64,000 bases of DNA from Cerasicoccus sp. TK19100 (lineage in GTDB: Bacteria > Verrucomicrobiota > Verrucomicrobiia > Opitutales > Cerasicoccaceae): positions 496,001-560,000 of the forward strand of contig NZ_JAPWDU010000003.1 of NCBI RefSeq assembly GCF_027257155.1. The letters are read 5' to 3'. Shown here in pieces: positions 19,619-27,880 of this stretch. The position numbers and the translations under genes are program-made. Every line of letters starts with the position of its first letter. Position 1 is the stretch's first letter. The notes under the pieces were generated by a model. The model made no database searches. It had not been told where the DNA came from and saw nothing but the letters and a program-made list of their open reading frames with translations.

Positions 19619-20857
19619 GATAAGGACAGTTCGACCGCTGCGTGGGACGTAGCGGCGGTGCGCGCGGAGTTCCCCATTCTCGGGGAGTTAGTCAACGGGC
19701 AGCCGCTCGTGTATCTCGACAACGCGGCCACCTCGCAAAAGCCGCTTGCCGTCATTGAGCGCCTCGATGCCTACTATCGCGCGGGCAACGCCAATATCCA
19801 CCGTGGCGTGCATGCGCTGAGCCAGGAGGCGACCGGGGCCTACGAAAGCGCCCGCAAGTCCGTGGCGAAATTTCTGGGCGCGCCCGAGGAGCGCAGCTGC
19901 ATCTTTACTCGCAACGCCACGGAGGCGATCAACCTCGTGGCCGCGACCTGGGGCCGTGAAAACATCGGCGCGGGCGACGAAATTCTCGTCTCCGAAATGG
20001 AGCACCACGCGAACATCGTGCCTTGGCAATTGCTCGCCGAGCGCGCCGGTGCCAAGGTGACGGTGATCCCCGTGACCGACCGCGGCGAGCTGGACCTCGA
20101 CGCCATTCCGGCCCTGCTGACCGACCGCGTAAAGCTGCTCGCACTGTGCCACGTATCGAACTCGCTGGGGACGATTAACCCCGTCGAGCAGATCATTCCG
20201 CTGGCCAAGGAAAAGGGCATTACCGTGCTGCTCGATGGCGCGCAATCCACCGCGCACTTCCCGGTCAACGTGGCCAAGCTGGGCTGCGATTTCTTTGTCT
20301 TTTCCGGCCACAAGGTCTGCGGCCCGACGGGCATCGGCGTCCTCTGGGGCAAGCCCGATCTGCTCAACGCCATGCCTCCCTACCAAGGCGGCGGCGACAT
20401 GATCGACCGCGTCAGCTTCGCCGGGACGACATTCCGCAAAATTCCCGAACGCTTCGAGGCTGGCACGCCGCACATTGCGGGAGCCATCGGCCTGGGGGCC
20501 GCCGTGGAATACCTGATGGCGCGCGACCAAGCCTCCCTCGCCGCCTACGAGCACGAGCTGCTGGCCTACGCCACGGAACAGCTCCAGAGCATCGAGGGGC
20601 TCAAGATTTACGGCGAGGCCGCGCGCAAGGTCAGCGTCGTGTCGTTCATCATTGCGGGCATTCACCCGAACGACCTCGGCACCATGCTCGATGTGGACGG
20701 CATCGCGATCCGCACCGGGCACCACTGCACGATGCCCCTCTGGGCCCGCTTTGGCCTGGAAGGCTCCTGCCGCGCCTCCTTCGCGTTCTACAATACCATG
20801 GAAGAAGTCGACAAGCTGGTCGCCAGTTTGAAGAAGGCCCAGAAGTTGTTGGGGTAG
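19610..20857 (+). CDS. sufS: SufS-type cysteine desulfurase
   Basis: PLP enzyme that removes sulfur from cysteine for Fe-S cluster assembly. The PLP Lys is K235 in VFSGHKVCGPTG, the HHAN cofactor motif is at 132-135, and the active-site Cys is C373 in RTGHHCTMPLW; RTGHHC is typical of group II (SufS) desulfurases. The ATG at 19610 gives 415 aa, close to SufS length; the longer upstream ORF begins in another gene's shadow. It is followed after three bases by an unknown gene and then by a SufU-like gene. Confidence 0.93.
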   Translation: MILDKDSSTAAWDVAAVRAEFPILGELVNGQPLVYLDNAATSQKPLAVIERLDAYYRAGNANIHRGVHALSQEATGAYESARKSVAKFLGAPEERSCIFTRNATEAINLVAATWGRENIGAGDEILVSEMEHHANIVPWQLLAERAGAKVTVIPVTDRGELDLDAIPALLTDRVKLLALCHVSNSLGTINPVEQIIPLAKEKGITVLLDGAQSTAHFPVNVAKLGCDFFVFSGHKVCGPTGIGVLWGKPDLLNAMPPYQGGGDMIDRVSFAGTTFRKIPERFEAGTPHIAGAIGLGAAVEYLMARDQASLAAYEHELLAYATEQLQSIEGLKIYGEAARKVSVVSFIIAGIHPNDLGTMLDVDGIAIRTGHHCTMPLWARFGLEGSCRASFAFYNTMEEVDKLVASLKKAQKLLG

Positions 20858-20860
20858 AAA

Positions 20861-21283
20861 ATGACCAGTGACGTGAATCTACCATGTGTCTTGGCAAGTG
20901 GAGATCGTGTGAAGTGCCAATTGACCTATTGGAATGATAATTCGTTGGCGCATGTGAAAGTCTTGATCTCGGGTAGCGAATACAATGCGTCGGATCATGA
21001 TTTCTGGGGGGCGTTCCTACTGATTCGCGAAAAGCTTGAGTCAGAGAAAATTCAGATCATCTGTAACGGAACGAGCAAGGATGTGTTTCCTTCGGGAATG
21101 TGCCGAGATATGGGCGCAGGGCTGTCGGCTTACCGGACTAGACTGTTTCGTAGATCTTCAAGAGAGTGCTTAGTTCAAGTTTTTGAGCATGCTACTTGGA
21201 ATTGTTTTGCTACGGTAGAGCAACAGAGGAAGAGATTTGCCTTGTGGCTTATTCTGCCTCGTATTCTGCCACCTAAACCATGA
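20861..21283 (+). CDS. Unknown protein between sufS and sufU-like genes
   Basis: 140 aa, lower in GC than its neighbours. The centre contains IREKLE and IICNGTSKDVFPSGMCRDMGAG, a pattern seen in small unassigned proteins of many bacteria (a C-N-G then P-S-G-M segment). No signal peptide or membrane helix. It overlaps the sufU-like start by four bases (ATGA), so it sits inside the Fe-S operon, yet its composition suggests a recent insertion. Function unknown; it may be a defence or immunity-type protein, but nothing proves it. Confidence 0.6.
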   Translation: MTSDVNLPCVLASGDRVKCQLTYWNDNSLAHVKVLISGSEYNASDHDFWGAFLLIREKLESEKIQIICNGTSKDVFPSGMCRDMGAGLSAYRTRLFRRSSRECLVQVFEHATWNCFATVEQQRKRFALWLILPRILPPKP

Positions 21284-21702
21284 CCGACCCCGAGCTACAG
21301 CGCGAAATCCTGCTCGACCACGGACATCATCCGCGGGGCGAGGGCTTGCTGGAGCCGTGTGATCTCCGCACCGAAGGCAGCAACGCCGATACGGGTGATG
21401 TCGTGCAGCTGACCCTGCGCCTGGAAAATGACGTGATTGCCGCCATTGGCTTTACCGCGCAGGGGAGTACCGTGCTGCGCGCGTCGTGTTCGATGTTGGT
21501 CGACTCGCTCACAGGTAAGACCCGCGCCGAGGCCGCCGTGCTCGCGGACCGCTTCATGGCCCTGCTCAAGCAGGAGGTGGACGACGAGGGTTGGGACGGC
21601 CTGGGCGACGCCGTTGCCCTCTGCGGCATCCGGCAGTTCCCGGCCCGCGTGCGCTGCGCGATTTTGCCCTGGCGGACCGTTGCCGGGTTGTTGGCGGAGT
21701 AG
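21280..21702 (+). CDS. sufU: SufU/IscU-like scaffold with displaced cysteines
   Basis: Fe-S cluster scaffold or sulfur-acceptor protein partnered with SufS. The fold is recognisable from ILLDHGHHPRG and the C-terminal RVRCAILPW (C126). In family members the first Cys sits in NP-x-C-G-D and the second in a GCA-I motif; here these read NADTGD (T38) and GSTV (S63). Two other cysteines, C27 and C70, lie nearby. D40 is kept. So the canonical three-cysteine set is incomplete, but a shifted set is present. 140 aa is normal. The symbol is a family assignment; activity is uncertain. Confidence 0.75.
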   Translation: MTDPELQREILLDHGHHPRGEGLLEPCDLRTEGSNADTGDVVQLTLRLENDVIAAIGFTAQGSTVLRASCSMLVDSLTGKTRAEAAVLADRFMALLKQEVDDEGWDGLGDAVALCGIRQFPARVRCAILPWRTVAGLLAE

Positions 21703-21727
21703 AGGGTGCGTGGTCTGTAGATTGTCG

Positions 21728-21877
21728 AAGGTGGCGGCCGGTGTCCTCACCGGCCAGAGCTTGAAACGATAAGAAGGAATCGGTCCGCGCTCAGGCCATA
21801 TCGTCGAAACATGCCAACGGATAATCATTTATCGCCCCGCCTACATTCTGGCCGGTGGGGACACCGGCCGCCACCTT
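21728..21877. repeat. Double-hairpin element, copy 1
   Basis: 150-bp element with near-perfect terminal inverted repeats. The outer 19 bases, AAGGTGGCGGCCGGTGTCC, are matched exactly at the right end, with an inner GGCCGGTG/CACCGGCC hairpin at each end. The centre is about 85 bases of unrelated sequence. Copies 2 and 3 are at 52426 and 54122. It fills most of the 322-bp gap between the sufU-like gene and the TPR gene, and nothing else was seen there. Confidence 0.85.
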
Positions 21878-22024
21878 TTGAGAGTGCCCCGGATGCATTT
21901 TTCCCACCCCAATGGGCCGAATTCCGCCCAAAACAGGGCCAAAAGTGACGTTCAGGTGAAAATGGGCAGGCGCCTTGCTTTTCCGATTGGGAAAATGCTG
22001 AAATCCCGACAAGGTGCGCAGTTC

Positions 22025-24931
22025 ATGCAAACACTGGGCCGAATACTGCTGCTTGGGCTGTTGTTAATGACAACGGCGCGCGGTGCGTTTATCGAGATGC
22101 CCGCGACGATGCAGGAGACGCTCCAGCTCGGCGTGCAGGCCTTTACCAATGGCGAGTATGACAAGGCTGCGCAGGCCTTTGACCACCTCACGGAAAAGTT
22201 CGGCCAGGAGCCGCAATACCAGCCGCTGATCCCCACCTTGCTCCCAATCCACGGCTACGCTTGTCAGATGAGTGAGCGGCCCGAGGACGCCATCGAGCTG
22301 TATAAAAAATTCCTCGCACTGGAAAACCAACAGGAGTCGCGGCGCGCCTTCGTGCTCTACAGCATGGCGCAGGCTTATCAGGCCAGCGGCGACATTCAGG
22401 AAGCGGTCGACACCTACCAGCAGTTTATCGAGACGGCGCCGGACTCGCCCGAAGCCGTGCTCAGCGCGATGCGCCAGGCCGAGCTCTATTTCGACCAAGG
22501 GGACGACCAGGCGGGCATTGACCGGCTGATCGGCTTTGCCGCCAGTGACAAAGTCCCGCCGACCCTGGGCACACAGGCGCAGCTGCGCGCGTTGCAAAAG
22601 GCGCTGGACAACCGCGACTTCAAGCAGGCCCAGTCGATCCTCTTTGGCTACGATTGGAAAGTGGAAGTCATGCCGGAACTGGCGGTGTTGACCTTTGCCG
22701 CGCTGGAGGTGGGCAACCACTTGCTCGACAAGCGTGAGTTCGAGGACGCGATCCGCGCTTACCGCCTCGTCACCCCGGCCAAGGTGCTCATGGCCGCGCA
22801 GCAGGGCCGCCTGCAGGCGCTGCAATTCGCCTGGAATGAAAAGCAGCAGGAGGCCGGCGAGGGTCACCACGCCGAGGCGATTTGGAACGACTACTACCGC
22901 AACCTCATGGGCCGCGTGCAGGGCCAGTTGGAGAGTCTGCAAACCTCGGAAGACTTCACGCCGGGCTTCCAAATGCGGCTCGGTCAGGCTTTCCTTTTTG
23001 CGGAGCGCGAGCGCGAGGCGTATATCCTCTTTCGCATGTTGGCCGAGGATGAATCCTTGAGCAACCAACTGCGGGGCTCCGCGCACTACCGTTGGATTCT
23101 CGCCGCGAACGCCTTGGAAGACTGGGACGACTCCCTGCGCATTGCGAAGCTGTTCCTCGACCGCTATCCGGACCACCCCGAGGCACCGGCGGCGATCTTC
23201 CTCATTGCGAATGCCTATCAGGAGCTCAAGGAATACCGCAAAGCCGTCGAGGTGCTGACCGAGCTGCTGGACAATTATCCTGACCACCGCCTCGCCGTTC
23301 GCTGGCAGTTCAGCCGCGGTTACAACCAACTGCTGGCGCAGGATTACCCGCCCGCGCGCAAGGATTTCGAGGCGGTCCTCGCGGGCAAGCCCGACGAATA
23401 CCTGGCTGCGCAGGCCCGCCTGTGGAACGCGATGTCTTACTTCTTCGCCCGCGATTACGATGAGGCCATGAATCGCTATGAAGAGGCGCTCGCCGCCACC
23501 GCCCCGGGCAACCCGTATTACCCGGAGCTCGAATACCGCCGCGCACAGGCGCTCTACTCTGCGCGTAATTACCCGGAGGCGCTCGTCGCCACGGATGAAT
23601 TTATCGAGACCTATCCGGACAACCTCCGCACGCCGGAGGCTCGCGTGCTGCGTGGCGACATCCTGATGGGCGAGGGCCGCCTGCTGGAGGCGTCCAACCA
23701 GTTTGCCCGCGTGGGGCCCGATGCTGACGCGCTCTTTACCTACGCGGTGTTTCAGCGGGGTAAGATTCAGAAGGCCATGGGCGCACACGAGCTGATGGTC
23801 GAGCACTTTACCGACTACGTCCGCCGCAAGGATGTGAAGGACAAGACCCGCATCGCCGAGGCGCTTTATTGGATCGGCTGGGCCTACGAGCGCCAGGGCG
23901 AGCCCGAGCGCGCGTTCCCGCTGTTTATCGAGGCGATAGCAGTGCATGGCAACGCGGTTAAGGCTGGCGAAACCATTGCCATTCTCCAGGCCCTGCACAA
24001 GCAGCACACGCAGTATCACCGCGGCGAGCTGTTGCTCTCCAATGCCGACGGCGATGCGATGGGCCTGCTAACCGAGCCGGACTTTATTCAATGGCTGGAC
24101 GACCAGCACAAGCTTGCCGTCGAGCGCAAGGAGTGGACCTGGATGGCCCGCATTAATCTCTACCGCGCCATGCTTTACGAGAAGGTCAAGGATCGCGAGC
24201 GCGCGGGCAACGCCTTGTTTGAGATCGTGGAAAAAGCACCGCTGAAGGACCTCGACCCCGAGGCATTGGCGAAGGTGGGCACGTTTCTGACCAGCCTGGA
24301 AATCGCCTCGGCGGACGAGTATTTCGACTACCTGATTGAAGAGTATCCCAAGAGCATGCAGCTCGGCGCGGCCTACTACGGCATGGCGCAGCTCGCCGTG
24401 CAGGCCCGCGAATACGCACAGGCCGAAGCCTGGCTCAACCGCTTTGAGAACGAGACCGCCTTCCATCCGGCAGGCAACGACGCCAAGCTCCTGCGTGGTC
24501 AGTTACTGGTTACGCTCGACGAACCCGACCAAGCCATCGAGGTGCTCCAGGAACTGCTTCGGCTCAAGGCCGCCCGTGGCCGCCCCCACGCCAAGGCGCT
24601 GCTCGGCATTGCCCAGGCCCACGAGCTCAAGGGCGAGGACGACAAGGCGATCGCCTATTACCAGCGCGTTTACACGCTCTACCGCGCCTACCCGGAGGAA
24701 ATCGTCGCTGCCTACGTGGCCAGTGCATCGCTCTTTGAAGAACGGGGCGACCTGCGCGCGGCTTACAATACCTGGGAAGAACTGGCCGGCGACCCGCGTT
24801 TAACATCGTTTGAAGAAGCCCAGGCGCAGGCCGCTGAAGCCATGGCCCGGCTGGAGCCGATTTTACCACCGGAGCCGGAAGCCGTCACGGCCGAGGTCGA
24901 GTCTACCACCGAAGAGGAGGCCCCGCTGTGA
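22025..24931 (+). CDS. Large exported TPR protein
   Basis: 968 aa. The ATG at 22025 gives the signal peptide MQTLGRILLLGLLLMTTARG; the longer ORF adds an implausible leader across the repeat element. The mature protein is built almost entirely of TPR-like helix pairs, with repeats such as AAQAFDHLTEKFGQEPQY, AVEVLTELLDNYPDHRLA and AIEVLQELLRLKAARGRP; a YbgF/Tol-Pal-like role in periplasmic complex assembly is plausible. It overlaps the next gene by GTGA and is the first member of a TPR/TPR/ExbB trio. Confidence 0.85.
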   Translation: MQTLGRILLLGLLLMTTARGAFIEMPATMQETLQLGVQAFTNGEYDKAAQAFDHLTEKFGQEPQYQPLIPTLLPIHGYACQMSERPEDAIELYKKFLALENQQESRRAFVLYSMAQAYQASGDIQEAVDTYQQFIETAPDSPEAVLSAMRQAELYFDQGDDQAGIDRLIGFAASDKVPPTLGTQAQLRALQKALDNRDFKQAQSILFGYDWKVEVMPELAVLTFAALEVGNHLLDKREFEDAIRAYRLVTPAKVLMAAQQGRLQALQFAWNEKQQEAGEGHHAEAIWNDYYRNLMGRVQGQLESLQTSEDFTPGFQMRLGQAFLFAEREREAYILFRMLAEDESLSNQLRGSAHYRWILAANALEDWDDSLRIAKLFLDRYPDHPEAPAAIFLIANAYQELKEYRKAVEVLTELLDNYPDHRLAVRWQFSRGYNQLLAQDYPPARKDFEAVLAGKPDEYLAAQARLWNAMSYFFARDYDEAMNRYEEALAATAPGNPYYPELEYRRAQALYSARNYPEALVATDEFIETYPDNLRTPEARVLRGDILMGEGRLLEASNQFARVGPDADALFTYAVFQRGKIQKAMGAHELMVEHFTDYVRRKDVKDKTRIAEALYWIGWAYERQGEPERAFPLFIEAIAVHGNAVKAGETIAILQALHKQHTQYHRGELLLSNADGDAMGLLTEPDFIQWLDDQHKLAVERKEWTWMARINLYRAMLYEKVKDRERAGNALFEIVEKAPLKDLDPEALAKVGTFLTSLEIASADEYFDYLIEEYPKSMQLGAAYYGMAQLAVQAREYAQAEAWLNRFENETAFHPAGNDAKLLRGQLLVTLDEPDQAIEVLQELLRLKAARGRPHAKALLGIAQAHELKGEDDKAIAYYQRVYTLYRAYPEEIVAAYVASASLFEERGDLRAAYNTWEELAGDPRLTSFEEAQAQAAEAMARLEPILPPEPEAVTAEVESTTEEEAPL

Positions 24932-25812
24932 GAACCTTAATCGCCATTTGCCTCTTTGCGCTAGCCGCAGCAACCGCGCCCGGGATGACGCTGGAGCAGG
25001 CGCAGGCCTCGCTCAACGAACCGCAGGGCCTCGTGCTCAAGGGCCGCCGACCGCTCAGCGGCAAGGCCATGGGCGTGATTGAGAATCAGCTCGTATTCCG
25101 CTCGGCGCGCGCGGGTGGATCCCTGGACTACCGCTATAATCTCGACGAGATCGAGCGCCTGCAATTTCCGGGGAACGACGTCGCCTACGCCGCGCAGCAG
25201 GCGCTTCGCGCGGGCAACAGCGAAGAAGCGCTCATGCTGATGAAGGCCATGTTTGAGCAGCGCGGCGGCTACCTGCAGTTTTTAACGCCGGGCGAGCTGG
25301 AGTTCTTTTATCAGTATGCGGAGCTGGAGTTTCAGGAGGGCGATGCCTATGCGGGCCTTGGTGCCGGGCTGGCCTTGCAGGAGATTGTGGAGGACCCGCG
25401 CCTCCTGCGCAAGGTGGACGACCTCGTGCTGCTCGGCCACTACAAGCTGCCGCTCAAAAAGAACACCCGCGAGCTTGCCGAAAAATGGATTACCGAAGCT
25501 GAGCCCTACGGGCCCTCGGCGCTGGGCTTTTACGTGGTGGGCCAGTTGGAGTTCGACGCCGAGGAGTATCAGGCGGCGCTGTGGCAGGCCCTGGAGCCCG
25601 TTACGCTGAGCAGCCAGTTCCCCATGGATTATTTGAACTACTGCTACGCGCTCGCCATCGCCTCATGCCGGGAGCTGGAGCTGCCCGCAGAGGAGGCCAA
25701 GCTCCGCGCCGAAATGGCCGAGCGCAGCCTCACCTGGCCCGATATCGAAGTCCTTGCCGCCTACGAACAACCGCTACCTGAACCTTTAAATACCGAACCA
25801 GAACCGTCATGA
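24928..25812 (+). CDS. Exported helical protein, TPR-trio member 2
   Basis: 294 aa from GTG at 24928, which overlaps the stop of the TPR gene (GTGA). Signal peptide MRTLIAICLFALAAATAPG. An N-terminal segment (KGRRPLSGKAMGVIENQLVFR) looks like a small beta domain, then helical repeats follow (AQQALRAGNSEEALMLMKAMF, LGFYVVGQLEFDAEEYQAALW) that fit degenerate TPRs. The exbB-like gene starts within its last codons (ATGA). Inferred to act with the TPR protein and ExbB in one envelope complex. Confidence 0.7.
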   Translation: MRTLIAICLFALAAATAPGMTLEQAQASLNEPQGLVLKGRRPLSGKAMGVIENQLVFRSARAGGSLDYRYNLDEIERLQFPGNDVAYAAQQALRAGNSEEALMLMKAMFEQRGGYLQFLTPGELEFFYQYAELEFQEGDAYAGLGAGLALQEIVEDPRLLRKVDDLVLLGHYKLPLKKNTRELAEKWITEAEPYGPSALGFYVVGQLEFDAEEYQAALWQALEPVTLSSQFPMDYLNYCYALAIASCRELELPAEEAKLRAEMAERSLTWPDIEVLAAYEQPLPEPLNTEPEPS

Positions 25813-26567
25813 ACGTATCCAAACTGACCAACCGCGCCTTCTTCCTGGGCAGTGCCGCACTGCTGACCGCCACCGCGCTCTATGCGCAAGAGGAAGCCGA
25901 GGCCGCTGCGCCCAGCGGCAAAAGCCTCTTTCAGCTGATTGGCGAAGGCGGCTGGGCGATGATCCCGCTGGGCCTGTGCTCGATCTTTATGTTCTTTTTG
26001 ATCTTCTATTGCTGGAAGGAAACGGTGCGCAAAAAATTCGTTCCTGATGGCGTTGCCCAACAGGCTTCGCAATACCTACAGGCCCGCCAGGTTGCCGACG
26101 CGCAAACCATCCTGCAGGGCAGCGACAGTGTGCTCACTCGTGCGCTCGTGCCCGCGCTAAACAAGGCCCGCCCCGAGCGTCCCGACGCCAACCGCGCCAA
26201 GGTGGAGACAGTCCTCGTCGAGAATTTAGAGTCCGAGGAAAACGCCGTGGGCCAATGGGTGAACTACCTGAACGTCGTTGCCGCCGTGGCCCCAATGATT
26301 GGTCTGCTCGGCACGGTGAGTGGTATGATCAGCGCCTTCCAAACGATTGGCCAAGGTGGCATGGGCCGGCCGGAGCTGCTCGCGGGCGACATTGGTGAGG
26401 CGCTTATCACCACGGCGACTGGCCTGGTGATCGGCATCCCGGCGATGGTGTTTTACTTTGTGATGAAGAACCGTTTGGGTAACCAAATGATCGCCACTGT
26501 CCAGACCGCCTCCAACCTGATCGACGATCTTGCCGAAGAGCCGGTTTACGCCGAACAGGCTGAGTAG
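25809..26567 (+). CDS. MotA/TolQ/ExbB proton channel protein
   Basis: Inner-membrane proton-channel subunit of the MotA/TolQ/ExbB family. An N-terminal signal-like helix is followed by a TM helix (IPLGLCSIFMFFLIFYCW, about 58-75), a cytoplasmic loop, and paired TM helices; VAAVAPMIGLLGTVSGMISAF (about 157-177) is the classic ExbB motif. 252 aa is normal. Such proteins need an ExbD/TolR partner, which is missing: the next locus is a methyltransferase pseudogene. Its ATGA overlap ties it to the TPR genes. Confidence 0.88.
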   Translation: MNVSKLTNRAFFLGSAALLTATALYAQEEAEAAAPSGKSLFQLIGEGGWAMIPLGLCSIFMFFLIFYCWKETVRKKFVPDGVAQQASQYLQARQVADAQTILQGSDSVLTRALVPALNKARPERPDANRAKVETVLVENLESEENAVGQWVNYLNVVAAVAPMIGLLGTVSGMISAFQTIGQGGMGRPELLAGDIGEALITTATGLVIGIPAMVFYFVMKNRLGNQMIATVQTASNLIDDLAEEPVYAEQAE

Positions 26568-26570
26568 GGG

Positions 26571-26829
26571 ATGACGGCGGGCGTCGAAGGCTATGAGCGC
26601 GATGTCGCGCGGTTTGTGACGTCGAGCCAGCAACTGAACTTTCACGAAACGAACCGCGATTTCCTCCCGTTTCTGCCCGCTGCTCCGGCTGCGGTGCTCG
26701 ACGCCGGGGCTCGCGCGGGCCGCCATGGTGGGGCTGCGCTGCCAGTTCCGCATTGAGAACCAGGCCAGCCTATTCGCTCACAAGCCGGATGTCCGCTGGG
26801 CCCGCGTGCTGCTGGAGAAGCCGGCGTAA
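26571..26829 (+). pseudogene. Deleted SAM methyltransferase remnant
   Basis: The first part (from 26571) encodes GYERDVARFV...NRDFLPFLPAAPAAVLDAGARAGR, the start of a class I SAM methyltransferase including the VLDxG motif. From about 26725, in the next frame, MVGLRCQFRIENQASLF continues into KPDVRWARVLLEK, which is the C-terminal end of the same kind of protein. The middle of the protein is absent, so a deletion plus frame change fused the two ends. Not functional as a methyltransferase. It occupies the place where exbD would be expected. Confidence 0.65.
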
Positions 26830-26858
26830 GCTTTCCACTGATTATTTGCCAATTCGAT

Positions 26859-26887
26859 TTGACTGTATATGCAATAAGTGGAATATT
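26859..26887 (+). promoter_or_regulatory. Candidate arsR promoter
   Basis: TTGACT, a 17-base spacer, and AATATT lie just upstream of the arsR start at 26894. The start codon is seven bases after the -10 box, so a transcript would be nearly leaderless. Operator half-sites are not clear. Confidence 0.45.
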
Positions 26888-26893
26888 CGTTCC

Positions 26894-27259
26894 ATGGAGA
26901 TTGTTCAGGTTTACAAATGCATGTGCGACATGCAGCGTTTGAGGATCCTTAACCTCCTCAAGGATGGCCCACTTTGCGTCTGCCACTTGGTGGAAATTCT
27001 CGATGCCGATCAGGTGAAAATTTCCAAGCAGCTGCGCTACATGAAGGAGAACGGCATGGTGAAAGCCGAGCGTTTTGCGCAATGGATGATCTACAGCCTC
27101 GCCGACCCCGAGAACCCGCTGTTGCAGGACAACCTCAAGTGCCTCCAGGATAGCTTCGGCGACCACACCGCCTTTGCCAGCGACATGCAAAAGCGCGCCA
27201 AGCTCGCCGATCGCATCAAGAAGGAAACGCCCGACTGCGCCTGCGCCTTGGAAAAGTAA
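26894..27259 (+). CDS. arsR: ArsR-family metalloregulator
   Basis: Winged-helix repressor released from DNA by arsenite or a related thiophilic metal. The fold is seen in [24 protein letters not shown] and the recognition-helix region [16 protein letters not shown]28 and C30 in LCVCHL match the ArsR inducer site (ELCVCDL-type); C9 and C11 are additional cysteines near the N-terminus. The ATG at 26894 gives 121 aa; the upstream in-frame leader belongs to the methyltransferase remnant. It precedes arsC by 17 bases. Confidence 0.88.
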   Translation: MEIVQVYKCMCDMQRLRILNLLKDGPLCVCHLVEILDADQVKISKQLRYMKENGMVKAERFAQWMIYSLADPENPLLQDNLKCLQDSFGDHTAFASDMQKRAKLADRIKKETPDCACALEK

Positions 27260-27276
27260 TTTTCCATCACACGATC

Positions 27277-27726
27277 ATGACGAAGCCCAAAGTTCTCATT
27301 CTTTGCACTGGTAACTCGTGCCGCAGCCATATGGCTGAGGGCATCCTGCGCAACGCGGCGGGCGACCTGTTCGAGATTTACAGCGCTGGCTCCAAGCCCG
27401 CTGGCTACGTGCACCCCAACGCAATCGAGGCGCTGAAGGAGATCGGTATCGACATCTCCGCGCACACCTCGAAGCACCTCGACCAATATATGGAGGCCGG
27501 CATCAGCACCGTGATCACCGTGTGCGACAACGCCGACGAAAGCTGCCCGCTCTTCCCTGGCAAGGTCAACCGATACCACTGGGGATTTGAAGATCCGCCC
27601 AAGGCCGCTCGCGAAGGCGAGAGTGAGATGGATGCCTTCCGCCGCATTCGCGACGAAATTAAGAAAGTCTTTGAAGCTTACGCGGGTGGTTACCGCGAGG
27701 CGTTAAATCATCAATTAGTCAGCTAA
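27277..27726 (+). CDS. arsC: Thioredoxin-linked arsenate reductase (LMW phosphatase type)
   Basis: Reduces arsenate to arsenite. The P-loop CTGNSCRS begins at C10 with R16, and the second cysteine pair C83 and C90 lies in [10 protein letters not shown], matching the C10/C82/C89 arrangement of the plasmid pI258 ArsC, a thioredoxin-coupled enzyme. 149 aa is slightly longer than that protein. It lies directly after arsR, so the pair would respond to arsenite made by ArsC itself. No ArsB or Acr3 efflux pump is present here. Confidence 0.92.
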   Translation: MTKPKVLILCTGNSCRSHMAEGILRNAAGDLFEIYSAGSKPAGYVHPNAIEALKEIGIDISAHTSKHLDQYMEAGISTVITVCDNADESCPLFPGKVNRYHWGFEDPPKAAREGESEMDAFRRIRDEIKKVFEAYAGGYREALNHQLVS

Positions 27727-27800
27727 CGAAACACGGGAAATCTACGATTCCGCCCAGCGCTCCAGTCGGCGTTTGGCACTGATTAAGCAACCATTTGATT

Positions 27801-27870
27801 TGGCGTAGGTCGGTCTCTACAGAGCCCGATATTTATGGCGGGGCTGACATGCGGATGGCTAATGCCAACC
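27801..27870 (+). repeat. GTAG-foot repeat A (70 bp)
   Basis: Begins TGGCGTAGGTCGGTCTCT and ends GCGGATGGCTAATGCCAACC. About 54 of 70 bases match repeat B at 29118-29187 in the opposite orientation; the middle 20 bases diverge. GTAG precedes a GTCGG...CCGAT-type hairpin, as in REP sequences. It ends 10 bases before the MORN gene stop. Confidence 0.7.
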
Positions 27871-27880
27871 ACATACACCG

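Noticed and set aside
21878-22024. Longer N-terminus of the TPR protein
   Set aside because: It would begin at the end of a repeat element and push the signal peptide inside; the ATG at 22025 gives a normal signal.
26753-26893. Longer N-terminus for ArsR
   Set aside because: It is the shifted end of the methyltransferase remnant; the ATG at 26894 fits the family and promoter.
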